Below the pieces are notes generated by a model. It was not told the origin of the DNA and ran no database searches. It was given only the letters and a program-made list of their open reading frames with translations. Below, piece by piece: positions 23,683 to 32,811 of a DNA stretch of 47,879 bases (position 1 is its first letter; every line of letters begins with the position of its first letter). Made by a program: the position numbers and the translations under genes. The stretch comes from Caryophanales bacterium UBA2289. Its GTDB lineage: Bacteria > Bacillota_I > Bacilli_A > Izemoplasmatales > Hujiaoplasmataceae. The DNA is taken from positions 1-47,879 of the forward strand of contig DDWJ01000005.1 in NCBI GenBank assembly GCA_002345505.1, read 5' to 3'.

Positions 23683-24013
23683 CATTGTCTTGTGCATTTT
23701 TGTTTATAAAGGTGATTTTTTCAACAATTATTTCTGGGTAAGAAAAGATTGTTTTTTCTTCTTGAATGAAATTTCGTTGTTGAATCCGCGCTTTAATTCC
23801 AACTGTATAGCCTTTTTTACAATAGCTTACTGTTGCTTCAGCAATACCGCTCCATAACGTACATTTAAAGAAGTCTGTTTCATATTGATTATTTTCACCG
23901 CTTTTAAATGATCTTTTTACCGCTAGGTTGATGGTCGATACCTTCATACCGCTTTCTAATACCGTTAACTCTGGATCGCTTACAAGTCTACCTACTAAGA
24001 TTAATTGATTCAT
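23678..24013 (-). CDS. ssb: Single-stranded DNA-binding protein, short form
   Basis: OB-fold ssDNA-binding protein of 111 aa. It starts MNQLILVGRLVSDPELTVLESG and continues with the usual NLAVKRSF, ETDFFKCTLWSGIAE and KKGYTVGIKARIQQRNF blocks. It ends soon after the OB fold at KNAQDNE and lacks the long linker and the acidic DDDIPF-type tip that recruits repair partners. It may therefore be a secondary SSB, with a full-length one near rpsF/rpsR elsewhere. Monocistronic, with AGGAGG before ATG 24013 and its own terminator. The 189-bp gap to lemA holds the lemA terminator and an AT-rich promoter region. Confidence 0.93.
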   Translation of the reverse strand: MNQLILVGRLVSDPELTVLESGMKVSTINLAVKRSFKSGENNQYETDFFKCTLWSGIAEATVSYCKKGYTVGIKARIQQRNFIQEEKTIFSYPEIIVEKITFINKNAQDNE

Positions 24014-24127
24014 TTTATTCCTCCTCTATTTCTTAAATTATAGCAATTTAGATTAAAATTACTTAATCAAAGAATATCAGTGAATAGATAATTTAATAGT
24101 GATAATTTCCAACTATTTTATTAAAAA

Positions 24128-24156
24128 ATAAAAAAGACAAGCGTTTAGACTTGTCT
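24128..24156 (-). terminator. Terminator of the glpK-DUF3137-lemA unit
   Basis: On the minus strand, stem AGACAAG/CTTGTCT (24150-24156 with 24135-24141), 8-nt loop, then a T6-rich tail, 47 nt past the lemA stop. Confidence 0.87.
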
Positions 24157-24202
24157 AGATTATAAAATCTTTAGAATTTAATTAAATACTGGCCAATTTT
24201 TC

Positions 24203-24784
24203 TTAGAACTCAAACTTAACGTCTTGACGTTTTTGTTCTTCAGCTTCAAAGTAAGGTTTCTTTTCCATTTTAATCATATTGGCAACGATTGATTGTGGGA
24301 AAGTAACGATGATTGTGTTGATTGTTGTTACATTAGCATTGTAGAGTCTTCTAGCTGCTTGAAGATGTTCTTCTGTATTAGCTACTGCAGATTGAAGTTC
24401 CATAAAAACTGTATTAGCTTTTAGGTCTGGATATTTTTCAACTACAACATTGATTCCTTGAGCTACTGTATTTAATTGGTTAAAGAATTCTTCTTTATCC
24501 TTCAAAGTAGCGTCTTTAGGAATACCGGAACGCCATTTCACAACATTTTCAAGAGTTTCTGCTTCATGCTTTGCATAACCTTTTGTTGTTTGTAGCATTT
24601 TTGTAAGCATATCGAAACGTTTTGTCAATGCTACATCAATTCCTGATTCTGCTTCGTGCACCTTTAATTCAAGTTGACGCAAACGGTTCATTACTGAAAT
24701 GTACCATAAGATAATGATAAACACTAAAGCAGCGATAACGATTCCAATGATCCCGCCTGTGCCGATTAAAAACATGTTAAACAT
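24203..24784 (-). CDS. lemA: LemA family protein
   Basis: 193 aa. One N-terminal membrane segment (about residues 6-28) precedes a long helical cytosolic or extracytosolic domain. It carries the family signature: NRLRQLELKVHEAESGIDVALTKRFDML, KGYAKHEAETLENVVKWRSG, LQSAVANTEEHLQAARRLYNANVTTINT and FPQSIVANM. LemA proteins are common in bacteria and have no settled biochemical role. It lies 14 nt downstream of the DUF3137 gene, a frequent pairing that suggests joint action at the membrane. ATG at 24784 has GGAGGATT upstream; a second Met three codons later is less well placed. Confidence 0.93.
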   Translation of the reverse strand: MFNMFLIGTGGIIGIVIAALVFIIILWYISVMNRLRQLELKVHEAESGIDVALTKRFDMLTKMLQTTKGYAKHEAETLENVVKWRSGIPKDATLKDKEEFFNQLNTVAQGINVVVEKYPDLKANTVFMELQSAVANTEEHLQAARRLYNANVTTINTIIVTFPQSIVANMIKMEKKPYFEAEEQKRQDVKFEF

Positions 24785-24798
24785 AATATAAATCCTCC

Positions 24799-25695
24799 TT
24801 AATCTTTCTTAAATAATTTATTATTAAGTTTTAAAGACACGATAAAGTCTTTAATAACTAATAAATCTCGTTTAAACTCTTCAATTACTGATTGGTCGAG
24901 TTTTCTGAAGAGTTGTAATTCAAAAGTATCGCGACTATTATTTATCGCAACATAGAGGTGTTCTCCCAAGAATGACATGGAGATTCTACCAGGGTTTCTT
25001 TTTTCTAAATTGAAGATTGCTTCCATAATGTCGGGTGTAAGAATGTAAAAGGCTGTAATATCTTCTTCAGCGAATATTTTAAACTTCTTGTTAAAGTCAA
25101 TGGATTCCATTTTAACTTTATTGAATTTTCTTCTTGAATAAGGTGAACCGGCTTCTAGAACTTGAAGATTGCCAGTGAAAACTTTGTTGAAATCAAAACG
25201 GAAAACTCTACCAATGAAATAAGCAACATAATAAACTCTTGTTCCATTCTTCGTGTGTTGAACATGTCTTTCTTCAAGTTTTACATCACTAGAGACAAAA
25301 TCAACGTCACCGATTTTCCCAGCAATATAGTCTTCAGAATGATATCTATCAGCTCTTTTTAAGAACTCTGATGAGTAAACTTCATCTTGTGAAAGACCAG
25401 TTTCAGGCCTATAGGTCACATCCGGTATAAGTTGTGTGAACATTTCCGTTAAAAAATCTCTCTTAAAAGTCTTTTTTAAACTGTAATATCCTACTGAACC
25501 CATTATAAACATAACAATAGCAGCTATACCTAAGATAACCATGATGATAAAAAATACATCAAAGTTACCTGATGATGATGCTGAAGATATTAAAAAACTA
25601 GCAATAGCTAATACAAAAAGTATAATTCCGATAATTATTTTTTGCTCTACTTGTTTCTTATGTTCATTGAATTTATTGATTTTGTCGTTATTCAT
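24799..25695 (-). CDS. DUF3137-domain membrane protein
   Basis: 298 aa. Two membrane segments lie near residues 20-40 and 48-70, followed by a soluble domain containing YRPETGLSQDEVYSSEFL, YHSEDYIAGKIGDVDFVSSDVKLEE and YYVAYFIGRVFRFDFNK, the pattern of DUF3137 proteins. The function is unknown. ATG at 25695 follows the glpK stop by 12 nt with GGGGGATT as ribosome-binding site. It is directly upstream of lemA, a conserved neighbour in many genomes. Its link to glpK is only positional. Confidence 0.85.
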   Translation of the reverse strand: MNNDKINKFNEHKKQVEQKIIIGIILFVLAIASFLISSASSSGNFDVFFIIMVILGIAAIVMFIMGSVGYYSLKKTFKRDFLTEMFTQLIPDVTYRPETGLSQDEVYSSEFLKRADRYHSEDYIAGKIGDVDFVSSDVKLEERHVQHTKNGTRVYYVAYFIGRVFRFDFNKVFTGNLQVLEAGSPYSRRKFNKVKMESIDFNKKFKIFAEEDITAFYILTPDIMEAIFNLEKRNPGRISMSFLGEHLYVAINNSRDTFELQLFRKLDQSVIEEFKRDLLVIKDFIVSLKLNNKLFKKD

Positions 25696-25707
25696 TAATA
25701 ATCCCCC

Positions 25708-27207
25708 TTAATAATTTTTCTTATCTGCGAAAGCAACACAAGCTCTTAAAGCCCTTTGCCAGTTATGATAGAGTTCATTGCGTTTGTTTTCAGTCATATT
25801 TGGTTTGAAGGTTCTATCGACTATCCATTTGCTTATAACATCTTCTTTTTTCCATAAACCAATGCCGATGCCTGCTAAATAACAAGCTCCTAGTGCAGTA
25901 GTTTCATTGATTGAAGGTCGAGAAATATTACAATTCAAGATGTCAGACTGAAATTCCATTAAAAAGTTATTTTTAGAAGCGCCTCCATCAACTTTCAATC
26001 CACTTAACTTGATGTTTGCTTCTTTCTCCATAAGATTAACTACATCTTTTGTTTGGTAACAGATTGCTTCAAGTGCTGATCTAACGATATGCATTTTGGT
26101 AACGCCTCTGGTTAAACCAAAGAAACTTCCTCTAGCGTCTTCTTCCCAATATGGAGTACCCAATCCAACAAAAGCCGGCACAAAGTAGACTCCAAGATTA
26201 CTCTTTGTTTTCCGCGCTAACTCTTCCGTCTCTTGAGCTGTTTCGATAATGCCTAAACCGTCTCGTAACCATTGTATTGCACTTCCAGCAACAAAAATAG
26301 AACCTTCTAAAGCATACTCAACCTCACCATTAATTCCCCAAGCGATGGTTGTTAAAAGTCCGTTTTGTGACAATTTTGGAGTGTTTCCAGTATTCATTAA
26401 CAAGAAGCAGCCGGTACCATAAGTATTTTTGACATCACCTGGATTAAAACATGTTTGTCCAAAGAGCGCGGCTTGTTGGTCCCCTGCAATACCCGATATT
26501 GGAATTTTTTTAGCAAAGAGTGATTCATCTGTATATGCACTTATACCACTTGAATCAACTACTTTAGGAAGGATAGTACGTGGAATTGTTAAGATATTAA
26601 GTAATTCTTCATCCCACTTGAGTTCATGAATGTTATAAACTAATGTTCTTGAAGCATTGGAATAATCGGTTATATGACTTTTTCCCTTGGATAAGTTCCA
26701 TATTATCCAGCTATCTATTGTGCCAAAGGCTAACTGATTATTATCTGCAAGTGATCTTGCTTCTTTAACATTATCTAATAGCCACTTGATCTTGGTTCCT
26801 GAAAAATAAGGATTGATTAATAATCCAGTTTTTGTTTTAAATGTTTCTTGGTAACCTAATTCTATCAACTCATCACAGATTTCTTTAGTTTGGGATGACT
26901 GCCAACATATTGCCTTATGTAGGGGTTTTGAAGTAAGTTTATCCCAAATAACTGTTGTTTCACGTTGGTTGGTAATACCAATTGCATCAATATCATTATA
27001 TGAAAGATTAGCTTTTTGTAAGGCTTTTTCCATACAAAAAACAACACTTTCCCATATTTCTTCAGCGTCATGCAAGACATATCCTGGTTTAGGAAAGTAT
27101 TGCTTAAATTCTTTTTGATGAAAAGAAACGATTTTGCCTTCTTGATTAAAAATGATAACGCGGGAGGATGTGGTCCCTTGATCGATTGCTAGTATGTGTT
27201 TTCCCAT
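25708..27207 (-). CDS. glpK: Glycerol kinase
   Basis: Phosphorylates glycerol to glycerol-3-phosphate. 499 aa, the standard length. The FGGY-family N-terminal motif AIDQGTTSSRVIIF, the glycerol-binding ITNQRETTVIWDK, GIAGDQQAALFGQ and the C-terminal LKVDGGASKNNFLMEFQSDIL are all present. GGAGG precedes ATG 27207. It is divergent from a lipase gene that could release glycerol, with a shared 99-bp AT-rich promoter region. The product feeds glycolysis or PlsC-dependent phospholipid synthesis. No glpF or glpO lies alongside. Confidence 0.98.
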   Translation of the reverse strand: MGKHILAIDQGTTSSRVIIFNQEGKIVSFHQKEFKQYFPKPGYVLHDAEEIWESVVFCMEKALQKANLSYNDIDAIGITNQRETTVIWDKLTSKPLHKAICWQSSQTKEICDELIELGYQETFKTKTGLLINPYFSGTKIKWLLDNVKEARSLADNNQLAFGTIDSWIIWNLSKGKSHITDYSNASRTLVYNIHELKWDEELLNILTIPRTILPKVVDSSGISAYTDESLFAKKIPISGIAGDQQAALFGQTCFNPGDVKNTYGTGCFLLMNTGNTPKLSQNGLLTTIAWGINGEVEYALEGSIFVAGSAIQWLRDGLGIIETAQETEELARKTKSNLGVYFVPAFVGLGTPYWEEDARGSFFGLTRGVTKMHIVRSALEAICYQTKDVVNLMEKEANIKLSGLKVDGGASKNNFLMEFQSDILNCNISRPSINETTALGACYLAGIGIGLWKKEDVISKWIVDRTFKPNMTENKRNELYHNWQRALRACVAFADKKNY

Positions 27208-27306
27208 GATAACCTCCTTATTTATTATATCAAATGATGTTTAAAATTTAAATGTATAATGGTATAATTTGATATATATATTTTTTTATAATTATGAGGA
27301 GGCTTT

Positions 27307-28227
27307 ATGAAACAATTCACACTCCAGGATTATCACAATAATTCAATTCATGTTTATCTTTATGAACCAACAGAAAAAGTTAAGGCAGTTGTGCAGATTA
27401 TTCATGGCGCTTCTGAGCATTTTGCTAGATATGGTCTGTTTTCTGAATTTTTAGCGAAGAATGGATATTTAGTAATCGGTTGTGATATTATCGGTCATGG
27501 CTTATCTACCAGCAATCTTGATTTTGTTCATTTTGCAGATAAAAATGGTGATCTATTAGCTTATGAATCTGTTTTATTAGTTAAGGAATATGTTGAGAAG
27601 AATTATCCTGATTCTCCTATCTATTTGCTTGGACATTCTATGGGGTCTTTTTTAGCTAGAAAATTAGTTTTAGACTTCCCGAACGTTTATAGTAAAGTTG
27701 TTATATCAGGTACAGCTTATACTCCAAAAATGCTTGTTGCAGTGGGTATAGCTTTAACCAAAATTATTAAGTTCTTTAAAGGCCCTAAATATGTTTCTAA
27801 ACTTATTCAAGACATGAGCATAGATGCCAATCAAAAGAAAATGCGCAAAGATAAGATAATTGATGGAATAAATGAGGAATGGCTTACTAGAGATAAGGTT
27901 ATTCAACAATATTACCATAATTCAAGAATGTGTGGACAACCATTTTCTGTAAGTGCCAATCTAGATATGTTTAAATGGATTAAGTTTGTTAATAATAAGA
28001 AAAATATATCGTTGGGTAACTTAGATTTGCCACATTATTTTATCTCAGGTGGTCATGATGCTTTAAGTAATTATGGTAAAGAAATTGCAGCATTAGTGCA
28101 GAAAATGAAGGAATTGGGTTATAAAGATATTGCATATAAGATTTACCCTGAAGCTAGACATGAAGTCTTGAATGAAATTAATAAAACTGAAGTTTATAAT
28201 GATGTATTGCAATTTTTAAATAAGTAA
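27307..28227 (+). CDS. Alpha/beta hydrolase, monoacylglycerol lipase/lysophospholipase-like
   Basis: 306-aa serine hydrolase of the PldB/MGLL group with no signal peptide. It has the oxyanion-hole segment IIHGASEHFARY near residue 31, the nucleophile elbow GHSMGS (Ser111), Asp in SGGHDALS near 254 and His in EARHEVLNE near 283. Likely substrates are monoacylglycerol or lysophospholipid, giving a fatty acid and glycerol (or glycerophosphodiester). The divergent glpK makes glycerol release an attractive inference. ATG at 27307 has GAGGAGG 5 nt upstream. It ends in a hairpin shared with convergent radC. Confidence 0.9.
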   Translation: MKQFTLQDYHNNSIHVYLYEPTEKVKAVVQIIHGASEHFARYGLFSEFLAKNGYLVIGCDIIGHGLSTSNLDFVHFADKNGDLLAYESVLLVKEYVEKNYPDSPIYLLGHSMGSFLARKLVLDFPNVYSKVVISGTAYTPKMLVAVGIALTKIIKFFKGPKYVSKLIQDMSIDANQKKMRKDKIIDGINEEWLTRDKVIQQYYHNSRMCGQPFSVSANLDMFKWIKFVNNKKNISLGNLDLPHYFISGGHDALSNYGKEIAALVQKMKELGYKDIAYKIYPEARHEVLNEINKTEVYNDVLQFLNK

Positions 28228-28256
28228 AGGCGTTCAAATTGAACGCCTTTTATTTT
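28226..28256. terminator. Hairpin terminator between lipase gene and radC
   Basis: 12-bp perfect arms AAAGGCGTTCAA/TTGAACGCCTTT around one central A (28226-28250), followed by TTATTTTTT on the plus strand. The radC stop codon (TGA, 28234-28236) and the last two radC codons lie inside the stem. Confidence 0.88.
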
Positions 28257-28926
28257 TTGCTGTGTAATCAATGATTGATAAGTATGTATTCCCGGCGATT
28301 ATTATATGGTCTAATACTTTAATTTGCAACATATCTCCAGCTTCAATGAATCTTTTTGTGACTTCAATATCTTGTGAAGATGGGGTTGCATCACCAGAAG
28401 GGTGATTATGAACTAAAATTATTTGATAAGCAGAAAATTTAACTGCGTATTTAAAAACTTCTCTGGGATGAACTAAACTCTGATTAAGACCACCTTTAAA
28501 GATGGTTTTTTTGGCAATTAGATTGGTTTTTAAATCGAGATATAATACTACTAGTACTTCTTGTTTCAAATCGGATAATTCATACTTTAAAAGTTCAAAG
28601 GCATTATCTGGAGATGAAACTTGTATTTGTTCTTTTTTAGGATTGATAACTCTAAAGCCTAGTTCAATAGCAGCTAAAACACTAATGGCTTTAGTTTTTC
28701 CTATTCCTTTAAATTTTTTTAGTTCATCGATTGTCATTGTTTTTAAATCGGATAGATCATTGAGATTATTTACCAATGATTTGGCTAAATCAATAACTGA
28801 TTGACCATTTGAACCAACTCTAAGAATGATAGCTAGAAGTTCGTATGTCGATAAACTTTCTGGACCAAACATTAACAATCTTTCTCTTGGTCTTTCTAAT
28901 TTTGGCATATCTTTAATCATATACAT
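28234..28926 (-). CDS. radC: RadC/JAB-domain DNA repair-like protein
   Basis: 230 aa from ATG 28926. The N-terminal part has the helix-hairpin-helix segment LKKFKGIGKTKAISVLAAIELG, and the C-terminal JAB/MPN domain has the metal motif HNHPSGDATPSSQD. Despite its name, no clear repair role is established for the family. An in-frame GTG lies 9 nt upstream (28935), but GGGTGAT sits 5 nt before ATG 28926 and overlaps that GTG region, so 28926 is preferred. It is the last gene of the T-box-controlled nudix-valS-folC-radC transcript, 53 nt after folC. Confidence 0.95.
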   Translation of the reverse strand: MYMIKDMPKLERPRERLLMFGPESLSTYELLAIILRVGSNGQSVIDLAKSLVNNLNDLSDLKTMTIDELKKFKGIGKTKAISVLAAIELGFRVINPKKEQIQVSSPDNAFELLKYELSDLKQEVLVVLYLDLKTNLIAKKTIFKGGLNQSLVHPREVFKYAVKFSAYQIILVHNHPSGDATPSSQDIEVTKRFIEAGDMLQIKVLDHIIIAGNTYLSIIDYTAKNKRRSI

Positions 28927-28979
28927 TATTATCACCCGACAATAATGTTACTAGCATAATTATATATTTCTTTTTTTAT

Positions 28980-30239
28980 TTATTTAATTAATAGTTTTCT
29001 AATTTCTGATATGAAGTATAAAGAACCGGTGATAATCAAAACTTCGTTTTCTTTTAAATCGATCAACTTGTAAAAAATTTCTTTGTAATCTTTATGGAAT
29101 GATTTATGATAGTGAGTTGATTCTAAGAACAATTCTTCAGCATCAGCGCGTCTTTGATATTCGAACTCAGTGAAATAGAGTTCGTCGCAGAAATTATCTA
29201 GTTCCTCAATCATTTTTTTATGTTCTTTATCGCGCATTACCGAGAATAGACATTTAATGTATTTGCCTTTAAAAACTTCTTTGGCGCTTCTAACAAGCGC
29301 TTGGATACCGCCGATATTATGAGCTCCGTCGATAACGATATTCGGTCCAAAAAATTCAAATCTTCCTGGCCAAGCTGCTAGTTTTAAGCCTTCATGAATA
29401 TCTTCTTCAGTTACTTTAATATTGTTTAAAATTCTTAATAGTCTAATCGTTTCAATAGCTAAACAAGCATTTTTGACTTGGTGATATCCGGTAAGATTAA
29501 GGATATATTCGTTTTCATGGTATTTAAATTTGGTGACTTCTTTAACACTGATATCTGTCACCATATCGAAGTTAATTATTTTTAATCTCGAGTTATGTTT
29601 AGCTGTAACCTCCGCAAAAAGTGGAAAGAGATTGATGTTTTCAATTGCGGTTACTAAAGGAACATTGTCTTTAACAATCCCTAGTTTATTAAGCGCAATT
29701 GATTCAAGACTATCACCAAGTTGTTTCATATGGTCATAGGAAATATTGGTTATCACGGAGATTTCGGGAATAATAACATTAGTAGCGTCTAATAAGCCTC
29801 CTAAACCGACTTCAATAATTGCGTAATCAACTTGATTATCTCTAAAGTACAAGAAACTCATTAATGTCAAAACCTCGAAGAAGGTGACGGTTTCATCTTC
29901 TTCGAGCATTTTTTCTGTTAATGGATATAATATGTTTGCATAGTTTACCATATCTTCATCAGATATATATTCGTCATTAATACCAATTCGTTCATTAAAT
30001 TTGACTACATATGGTGAAGTATAAATTCCGACTTTAAAACCGGCATGGCTGAGAATCTTTTTTAGATATGTTGAGGTGGAACCTTTCCCATTAGTACCAC
30101 CAACATGAATCGATTTGAATTCCTTTTCTGGATGTCCTAGGAGTTTGGTCGCTTTTTCCATTCGGGTTAAATCAAGTTTTGACCCGAATCTCTTAATGTT
30201 TTCAATCCATACTTGAGCTTCATTTATTGTTTTGAACAT
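28980..30239 (-). CDS. folC: Folylpolyglutamate synthase/dihydrofolate synthase
   Basis: ATP-dependent addition of glutamate to folates (and possibly to dihydropteroate). 419 aa with the Mur-ligase-like P-loop HVGGTNGKGSTSTYL near residues 41-55, the YTSPYVVKFNERI segment, VEVGLGG-type IIEVGLGGLLDATNVI, and ISYDHMKQLGDSLESIALNKLGI with the metal-binding His and carbamylated-Lys regions. It lies 1 nt downstream of valS, a gene order common in Firmicutes (valS-folC). It supports the folate cycle used by ThyA and FolA. Confidence 0.97.
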   Translation of the reverse strand: MFKTINEAQVWIENIKRFGSKLDLTRMEKATKLLGHPEKEFKSIHVGGTNGKGSTSTYLKKILSHAGFKVGIYTSPYVVKFNERIGINDEYISDEDMVNYANILYPLTEKMLEEDETVTFFEVLTLMSFLYFRDNQVDYAIIEVGLGGLLDATNVIIPEISVITNISYDHMKQLGDSLESIALNKLGIVKDNVPLVTAIENINLFPLFAEVTAKHNSRLKIINFDMVTDISVKEVTKFKYHENEYILNLTGYHQVKNACLAIETIRLLRILNNIKVTEEDIHEGLKLAAWPGRFEFFGPNIVIDGAHNIGGIQALVRSAKEVFKGKYIKCLFSVMRDKEHKKMIEELDNFCDELYFTEFEYQRRADAEELFLESTHYHKSFHKDYKEIFYKLIDLKENEVLIITGSLYFISEIRKLLIK

Positions 30240-30240
30240 T

Positions 30241-32811
30241 TTAGTTAGTTAGCTCCTTTAGGCGTTTTTGAACCTCTCTATAGTTTTCTTGATACATTAG
30301 TAGTTTTTGTTTTTCAGCTTCGATTTTTTGAGCTGGAGCTTTATTTGTGAAACCTGGATTGTTAAGCATCTTCTCACAACGATTAATCTCATTCGCTAAA
30401 GCATCAAGTTGGTCTTTAAGTTTAATAATTTCTTGTTCTACATTTACTAAAGAACCAAGTGGAATGTAAATTTGAGCTGTAGCTAGGATGATTGATACAC
30501 ATTTTTCTGGTATGTCTAATTTTTCACCAATGATTAGGTTTTCTGGATTTAAGAACTTTTTGATATATTGATCCATTGAATCAAGGAATAATTTATTTTC
30601 ATTGCTGGTTTCAATCAACAGGTCAATTGGTTTAGACCAAGAAACTTGATAATCGTTTCTAACTTGTCTTATGTCTTTAATCAGTTCAAAGAACCAGTCC
30701 TTATCATTGAGCGATTCGAAGATGATATTATTGTTTTTTGGCCACTCGCTTCTCATGATTGATACTTCCCCAGTGTTAAGCATTTGGAAGATTTCTTCAG
30801 TAACAAATGGCATAAATGGATGAAGCAGTTTAATAATTGCTTTAAGAACATATAGCAAAACGCTTTTTGTTGTCAAAGTATCTGAAAGTTTAGCCATTTC
30901 TAAATACCATGATGCAAAATCATTCCAAGTAAAGTTATAGATTAATCGAGCAACTTCGCCAAATTCGTAGGCATCATAGAAACTGTCTACTTGATCAATA
31001 AGTTTGTTTAGTTTTGTCATAATCCATTTGTCAGGGAAAGTGAATTTCTCTACTTCTAGCGGTAAGTTCTTTCCTAAAACGTCTTCACAAGACATGATTA
31101 TATAACGAGATATGTTCCAGATTTTGTTAATATAATTCCAACTAGATAAAACCTTTTCTTCTTCATATCTTAAATCTTGTCCAGGACTAGAATTTGTGGT
31201 GATGAAATATCTTAAAGAGTCAGCTCCATATTGTTCTACAACTTCAATTGGGTCGACGCCATTACCAAGAGATTTCGACATTTTTTTACCATCTTTATCA
31301 CGAATAAGACCATGAATTAAACATTCTTTGAATGGTGATTCATTGGTAAACTCTATTGATTGAAAAATCATTCTCGCAACCCAAAAGAAGATAATATCAT
31401 AACCTGTAACCATTACATCATTTGGAAAATAGCGTTTAAAGTCAACTGTTATTTCCGGCCATCCCAAAGTGGAAAATGGCCATAAAGCTGAAGAAAACCA
31501 AGTGTCTAGGACATCTTCATCTTGAACCCATCCCTCGTCCTTAGGCGCTTCTTCTCCACAGTAAACTTCATCATTTTTATACCATACTGGTATTCTATGA
31601 CCCCACCATAACTGTCTTGAAATACACCAGTCTTCTATTCCTTCCATCCAGTTAGTGAAGATTTTTGAAAATCTTTCCGGAACGAATTTTACTTCTGAAA
31701 GATCTAGAGCATTCTTAGCTAGAACATCCATTTTAACAAACCATTGTTTTGATAATCTTGGTTCAACAATTACATTTGTTCTTTCGCTATGGCCAACATT
31801 GTGTTTAATCTTTTCAATTTTTTGTAATAGGTTTAGTTCTTTTAGATCTTCGACTAATTTTTTTCTGCATGCAAATCTTTCCATATTTGCATAATTAAAG
31901 GCAAGCTGGTTCATAGTTCCGTCTTCATTCATGCATAGTGGCATTTCTAGGTTATGTCTTTTCCCAACTAAAAAGTCATTTGGGTCATGGGCTGGTGTTA
32001 CTTTAACAATACCGGTACCAAAGTCTTTATCAACGTATTTATCTGTGATTATCTTTATTTTTATATTTGTGGTTGGAATGAATACTTCTTTTCCGTGAAG
32101 ATGTAAAAATCTTTCATCTTCAGGATGAACCATTATCGCACTATCACCAAACATTGTTTCTGGTCTCGTTGTCGCAACAGTTACACCACCTTCTTTATCT
32201 ACAAAAGGATAAGTTATATAATAAAGCGCTCCTTCGGTTTCAATATGTTCTATTTCAATGTTAGAAAGGGCTGTTTTAGCCTCAACATCCCAGTTAATGA
32301 TTCTTTCTCCACGGTAGATATACCCTTTGTTATAAAGGTCAATGAAGACTTTATTAACAGCTTTTGAAAGGCCTTCATCAAGGGTAAAGCGTTCTTTAGA
32401 ATAGTCAAGTGACAATCCCATAGTTTTCCACTGTTCGCGGATAAAGTTAGAATATTCTTCTTTCCATTGCCAAGCAACGTCGAGATATTCATCACGTTCC
32501 ATATTATAACGACTTTTTCCTTGTTCCTTAAGCAAAGCATCAACCTTTGCTTGAGTGGCAATTCCGGCGTGATCCATACCAGGTAGGTATAAAGCGTCAA
32601 ATCCTTGCATTCTTTTTCTTCTGATAATAATGTCTTGTAAAGTATTATCCCAGGTATGGCCTAAATGAAGTTTACCTGTAACATTTGGTGGCGGAATGAC
32701 AATTGTAAAAGGTTTCTTGCTCATATCACCTGAAGAAAACATTTTGTTTTCCAACCAAAATTCATATTTTCCTTGTTCAACTTCTTTTGGATTGTATTTT
32801 TTATCCATCAT
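30241..32811 (-). CDS. valS: Valyl-tRNA synthetase
   Basis: Class I synthetase, 856 aa from the start chosen here. HIGH-type motif PNVTGKLHLGH near residue 49, the CP1 editing domain with TTRPETMFGD, KMSKS-type motif DGKKMSKSLGN, the anticodon-binding domain, and a C-terminal coiled coil (the Lys/Glu-rich LKDQLDALANEINRCEKML stretch) typical of ValRS. A GTG at 32820 is in frame, but the site AGAAGGTGA covers it, so the start is the ATG at 32811 (or 32808). The start lies inside the nudix gene end, so translation is coupled. Control is by the T-box at 33293-33530, whose specifier reads GUA (Val). Confidence 0.98.
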   Translation of the reverse strand: MMDKKYNPKEVEQGKYEFWLENKMFSSGDMSKKPFTIVIPPPNVTGKLHLGHTWDNTLQDIIIRRKRMQGFDALYLPGMDHAGIATQAKVDALLKEQGKSRYNMERDEYLDVAWQWKEEYSNFIREQWKTMGLSLDYSKERFTLDEGLSKAVNKVFIDLYNKGYIYRGERIINWDVEAKTALSNIEIEHIETEGALYYITYPFVDKEGGVTVATTRPETMFGDSAIMVHPEDERFLHLHGKEVFIPTTNIKIKIITDKYVDKDFGTGIVKVTPAHDPNDFLVGKRHNLEMPLCMNEDGTMNQLAFNYANMERFACRKKLVEDLKELNLLQKIEKIKHNVGHSERTNVIVEPRLSKQWFVKMDVLAKNALDLSEVKFVPERFSKIFTNWMEGIEDWCISRQLWWGHRIPVWYKNDEVYCGEEAPKDEGWVQDEDVLDTWFSSALWPFSTLGWPEITVDFKRYFPNDVMVTGYDIIFFWVARMIFQSIEFTNESPFKECLIHGLIRDKDGKKMSKSLGNGVDPIEVVEQYGADSLRYFITTNSSPGQDLRYEEEKVLSSWNYINKIWNISRYIIMSCEDVLGKNLPLEVEKFTFPDKWIMTKLNKLIDQVDSFYDAYEFGEVARLIYNFTWNDFASWYLEMAKLSDTLTTKSVLLYVLKAIIKLLHPFMPFVTEEIFQMLNTGEVSIMRSEWPKNNNIIFESLNDKDWFFELIKDIRQVRNDYQVSWSKPIDLLIETSNENKLFLDSMDQYIKKFLNPENLIIGEKLDIPEKCVSIILATAQIYIPLGSLVNVEQEIIKLKDQLDALANEINRCEKMLNNPGFTNKAPAQKIEAEKQKLLMYQENYREVQKRLKELTN

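Noticed and set aside
32250..32600. 116-codon frame on the minus strand overlapping valS
   Set aside because: Out-of-frame shadow of valS; no recognisable product. Likewise 6152-6385, 13578-13802, 28502-28804, 33021-33272 and 46321-46584 opposite clear genes.
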